Assembly: GCA_946405695.1 (NCBI GenBank) | Contig: CAMJIA010000001.1 | Coordinates: 30,421 to 94,420, forward strand | Direction of reading: 5' to 3' | From: an uncultured Prevotellaceae bacterium | Lineage (GTDB): Bacteria; Bacteroidota; Bacteroidia; Bacteroidales; Bacteroidaceae | DNA length: 64,000 nt | Shown here: positions 61,501 through 64,000 of the stretch, in pieces | Numbering within the stretch: the stretch's first letter is position 1 | How the letters are laid out: each line of letters starts with the position of its first letter | The notes under the pieces: model-generated | Database searches by the model: none | What the model saw: the letters and a program-made list of their open reading frames with translations, nothing else | Told to the model about the DNA's origin: nothing | Translations under genes and position numbers: made by a program

Positions 61501-63992
61501 ATCAAGTCAGGAGTCGTCTCACCATAGCCATTATAACGGATGGCCTCACAGCCACCAGCACCATATATCATACTGTTACCCTTCAGGCTGATGGTAAGGT
61601 CTTCCGTACCTGTATATTCTATACCTGCAGCCTCCATTTCGGGTTCAATCGTCGCATTGTTCAGCGTCAACGTATTGGTTTCTGGATCGTAGCTCACCTT
61701 GCCATCACCCAGCACATTGTCTTTGTTCTGTTCTGAAACGACTGTATTAGCCACAGTGATATCATAACTCTGAGCAAACTTATAACCAACGCTCATAGGC
61801 ACAAACGAAAAGGCATCGTCAGAAGACAGTTCAAACTTAATGTTTTCAGAGGTCATGGCCTTATTCAGCGTTATCTCTATTAATCCATCCTCATTAGCAG
61901 TAGAAAGACTAATGGGTGAAGAATAAATCTCTCCGTCCTCCTCGCCTTCAGTCATTCCTTTCAACTGAACAGTCACTGCCTTATTATCGCACTCACCCCA
62001 GTCAAACTGGAAATAAACTTTTAACAGCAATTCTGCATTTGATATATAGGATGCCCACATTGCTGCTGTAGTTTCTTCCTCCTTAGTAGATACTATAGGG
62101 GTAGACTCTTGGAAGCCGACCATTGTAAAATAGAAATCCCCACCATTTGCATAAAGGAAATCATCATTTCCTTCATTGCTTACATAACCTGCAAAATAAA
62201 TTGGCTTAAAACTCTCATTGGTGACAGATATCTCACCGCTTTCTAACTTCAAGCCCGTATTATAAGTGACATTTTCTGTACGAGCCACATTAGGACTAAA
62301 ACAGGTCAGCGTTCCTGGAAGAGCTGCACTTGTTTCGAATGTCAGACTAGCAGCATTTCCCTCGTAATCAAACGCATATTCATTATTATAATAATTACCA
62401 ACTTCATTATAACCGATCAAATATACTTTCAGTTCAGTATCCTCGTCGGCCGACAGTGAAGAGAATTTTGCACCTTTCAAAGTCAATGTCTTCGTGGTTG
62501 GATTATAACTTACTGATTTATGCACATCACCCAATACATTGGCAGCATTGCCAGAAGTCACCATGGTCCCATCGATTTTCAATCCTAATGACGGCTGGGC
62601 AATCCAAGCATCAGGCGCATCATCATCTCCTTCTTCGTAATATCCAGCAGGGTTCTCAGCAAGGTCGTTTTCGTAAACCACCGTAAAGCCCTCATGACTC
62701 CATGATCCACCACGCACCAAGAACTGTCCAGGGTTGGTAGGGTCGGTAGTAAAGGTCAACGTATGCGTCTCGTTGTCTCCATCCATTCTCGTAATGAAGA
62801 CATTACCCATATCCGGCTGGCTCGTTCCCACCAGATGAACTGTCAAATCCATGCTGGTCTTGATAAACGAATATTGACTGTCAAAACAATTCCAAGGAAT
62901 GTTGTTGAACGTCAGTGTATGGTCGCCATCAAAGGTTATCACACCCTCAGACACTTGTCCAGAACAGATTGCATCTTTGTTTGCACTCGTCACCTGTTCA
63001 CCATCAATCCAAAGGTTGTACGACTCAGAACCTGTCTGGATAACATACTTATTTAATTCTTCTATATAAGAACACCCAAGTCCATTTGCGTAGGTTGTCC
63101 CTGTGCCGTCAATGAACGGTGTATAGGTTTCGCCTCTCCACACGGTCAGCATACCTGGATTGGCAGTATTTGTTGTAAAGGTCAGATTGTCACCCCACGC
63201 GAGTCCTACCTCAACATCTGCATCCAAAAAGTTGTTACCAACCAGATTTATCTTGAGATTCTCATTTCCATAGACCTTATTGATCAAATAATAATAAGCG
63301 CCACTCTCGTTTGCAGAGCAATCCACATTAGCATTATCCAATGTCAACACATTCTCCGTAGCGTCATAATACACCATTGGTTTAGCCGTCGACTGGTTTT
63401 TCAGCAGATTATCGCAATTGGCCGCTGTCACATACTGCGCACCAAGATACTGGAACTCCAGAGATTTCAAGAAAAGCTTATAATATTCACCAAGATTGCA
63501 ATATTCATTTGCATCCCATGAGAATGCATAACCATTAGGAATGTCTTCATCATCCAAATCATTGAAACCACTCCAAATAATAACATCACCTTGCGAGCGT
63601 GGTGTGTTCGTCAGAAGCATACCACCCGAAGCAGCAGTGAACTTCAAAGATGCAGTAACTGAAGACTGGAACGGAACAACACCTTGAGACGTCGTAATAG
63701 TATTACGCCCGACAAGATGAACTGTCAAGCCACTATTGCTGCTACTAACGATTGGACCTTGAATCGTCGCTCCATTCAGCGTCAACGTACCATTGCTGAA
63801 CGACACTGTACCTGCCGTAATGTTGTCACCTGTTATGTTTGAAGCATTTCCATCGGTAACAGATACACCTCCGACAATCAGGCCGTAGTCTTCTGCCTGC
63901 ATCCCTACAGACATCAGCAACAGGGCAATGAGGCTTAAAAACCAGCGTCCGCACACAGAGTTGTTAATGGTTAGTTCTCTTTCCATAAGCAT
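58539..63992 (-). CDS. Very large secreted protein with tandem beta repeats and a GLUG region (1817 aa)
   Basis: A signal-like segment (FLSLIALLLMSVGMQAED) is followed by at least six repeats of the pattern V-T-x-x-N-x-x-N-V-L-G-D ... TLTLNxAxI ... L-x-V-x-L-x-G-x-N, for example VTSGNAANVLGD and VSEQNKDNVLGD. Residues about 900-1110 contain GLUG-type repeats (GGVTGEIQNGTVQRCKV, SGGIAGNINQGTISGCEVEN). The C-terminal YYNLNGQRVATPKKNGLYIV is a sorting-like tail. Likely an adhesin or fibre. Start may be MLME (63992) or MERE (63986); the gene is complete in the window. Confidence 0.8.
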   Translation of the reverse strand: MLMERELTINNSVCGRWFLSLIALLLMSVGMQAEDYGLIVGGVSVTDGNASNITGDNITAGTVSFSNGTLTLNGATIQGPIVSSSNSGLTVHLVGRNTITTSQGVVPFQSSVTASLKFTAASGGMLLTNTPRSQGDVIIWSGFNDLDDEDIPNGYAFSWDANEYCNLGEYYKLFLKSLEFQYLGAQYVTAANCDNLLKNQSTAKPMVYYDATENVLTLDNANVDCSANESGAYYYLINKVYGNENLKINLVGNNFLDADVEVGLAWGDNLTFTTNTANPGMLTVWRGETYTPFIDGTGTTYANGLGCSYIEELNKYVIQTGSESYNLWIDGEQVTSANKDAICSGQVSEGVITFDGDHTLTFNNIPWNCFDSQYSFIKTSMDLTVHLVGTSQPDMGNVFITRMDGDNETHTLTFTTDPTNPGQFLVRGGSWSHEGFTVVYENDLAENPAGYYEEGDDDAPDAWIAQPSLGLKIDGTMVTSGNAANVLGDVHKSVSYNPTTKTLTLKGAKFSSLSADEDTELKVYLIGYNEVGNYYNNEYAFDYEGNAASLTFETSAALPGTLTCFSPNVARTENVTYNTGLKLESGEISVTNESFKPIYFAGYVSNEGNDDFLYANGGDFYFTMVGFQESTPIVSTKEEETTAAMWASYISNAELLLKVYFQFDWGECDNKAVTVQLKGMTEGEEDGEIYSSPISLSTANEDGLIEITLNKAMTSENIKFELSSDDAFSFVPMSVGYKFAQSYDITVANTVVSEQNKDNVLGDGKVSYDPETNTLTLNNATIEPEMEAAGIEYTGTEDLTISLKGNSMIYGAGGCEAIRYNGYGETTPDLIFAKGDAQACSLLLSATGDVISGFDDINYGGMFTINEVDDGTYTTIITSTLLGGGTGTAEDPFLIKTVEDLKNFAQYINSGVISSQASVKLNNTINCEELADFEPIGNNTFAFEGTFNGNNCTISNLEFVSEEDGTWYAGFFGKVGGSAVIEKLTLSNCTFKGGSNVGTIAAYLVSGTIRDCTVNACEVETRSSQNPYAGGVTGEIQNGTVQRCKVVGSTVKCVTKYDEEGGETTSGGIAGNINQGTISGCEVENSTIRSSHVAADGYQSAGGIVGYCNRWGEETISISNNAVKGTTTVTSEDNTPEGESGLPVAGAIVGQISTCTSLSNNTYEYSVTVSTKPSGAVASTVSGYEQRGSGNKIEFEGTDGYPEYYDELNDIFEDNGAVMYTKKVTLPAESDEASVVGEEGTYYSTVVESDVLSILVAPGQTVTLNAMPGEGRAIASLTATNTTNSEAITTTATIIEGNETQYTFTMPDAPVNVSLTTAAAYGITVAGVAVTELNYSDVLGDHKVSFDVETSTLTLNGATINGNVYYSLEDELTVHLLGQNVIDGGWSEDADGLYAFVCESENASLAFTTDDENPGQLLMKNTYRNKWGYAQYYTDGFSWNKTYKNELVEGYSSDEKHLIAVGPTITPGEGLYWTDQEYTITDGAQISCSDNQGHSVDVTVNANSFTLTGTGKYTISISKTVALDDSNFSLSNSGCYIVHNKLTYSIPEGTYNDELAVKIENLPTLPENATYYPQVWYYLNDDEEHPVQLTSAEQTIAVTESTKVCVYFIDEDSGKVVKSAPVEAEYTIIAKTQLNISYAQNSRTWASYCATEKSLETPEGLQAYVVKQATKTGVQVEAIDYIPQGVGVLLKRTSNISEPIMVKAYMKDETETYTSELVGTTASTPVKTLNGTVYVLYNDGFTRATSGSIGAHRGYLLFADVIADARLSIFEDETTAIKNVNRKTITNNNYYNLNGQRVATPKKNGLYIVDGQKRIVK

Positions 63993-64000
63993 ATAGTTGA

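Noticed and set aside
1..64000. CRISPR array.
   Set aside because: Tandem repeats found (32-bp x3, 23-bp x3, GTTC iterons) have no spacers of CRISPR type, and no cas gene is present.

Overview
The window looks like a chromosomal segment of a Prevotella/Segatella-type member of the Bacteroidales. The evidence is the recurrent Bacteroidetes -7 promoter element TAnnTTTG, the absence of Shine-Dalgarno-led starts, Bacteroidales-specific families (DUF4494, DUF4270, smalltalk protein, HU proteins with long tails, DUF3987/primase loci), a methylmalonyl-CoA decarboxylase/epimerase cluster, and large secreted proteins ending in type IX-secretion-like sorting tails.

Layout. (1) 1-10.0 kb is housekeeping: partial EFR1 ferredoxin, YggS, DUF4494, a membrane-anchored pseudokinase, an aminotransferase with a LolC/E-type permease, an MBL hydrolase, a lipoprotein, a BamA/TamA-like surface protein and a SpoU methyltransferase. 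(2) 10.1-11.4 kb holds a broken Fic N-terminus followed by an intact Fic gene. (3) 11.5-15.7 kb is a minus-strand locus reading 136-aa unknown, DUF3987, CHC2/TOPRIM primase-like, DUF4248-like, tailed HU, smalltalk. It carries a symmetric 147-bp inverted-repeat element, a structured leader and, just outside, a GTTC iteron array, so it resembles a relic or domesticated replication module. (4) 16.0-33.0 kb is an AT-richer defence island. It contains XRE-ImmA/IrrE plus PIN plus an unknown gene; a regulator combining an excisionase-like HTH, a sigma-4-like HTH and an RNA polymerase alpha-CTD-like domain, flanked by a 185-bp exact direct repeat; a large structured RNA candidate; and a compact type 4 BREX operon (brxP-brxC-pglZ-brxL) with two accessory genes sharing an N-terminal motif, closed by a strong terminator. 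(5) 33.1-35.0 kb holds an 85-aa unknown gene, a deoxyribosyltransferase-like protein, Vsr and a NUDIX hydrolase. (6) 35.0-38.8 kb is a choline module: BCCT transporter, LicC-LicA fusion and an outer-membrane protein. (7) 38.9-53.8 kb is housekeeping: Maf, KdsC-like, DUF2520, nitroreductase, FemAB/GNAT-like, TonB-dependent receptor, mce-mmdA-OadG-like-biotin carrier, panC-panD, glycogen synthase-like, DUF4270 and UvrD. (8) 53.8-64.0 kb holds three large repeat-rich secreted proteins.

The most notable biology is the type 4 BREX island. BrxP joins a DndC-like PP-loop, ferredoxin clusters and a DUF4007-like tail. BrxC and BrxL are ATPases and PglZ is a phosphatase-fold protein. No PglX-type DNA methyltransferase gene is present. 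One accessory gene resembles the PHK-motif domains found in McrA-type and sulfur-binding restriction proteins. The only convincing promoter for this operon lies upstream of the structured RNA, so that RNA may be the operon's 5' leader. No rRNA, CRISPR array, insertion sequence or integrase was seen, and I recognised no tRNA by eye. All family assignments come from reading the sequence; no database search was run.
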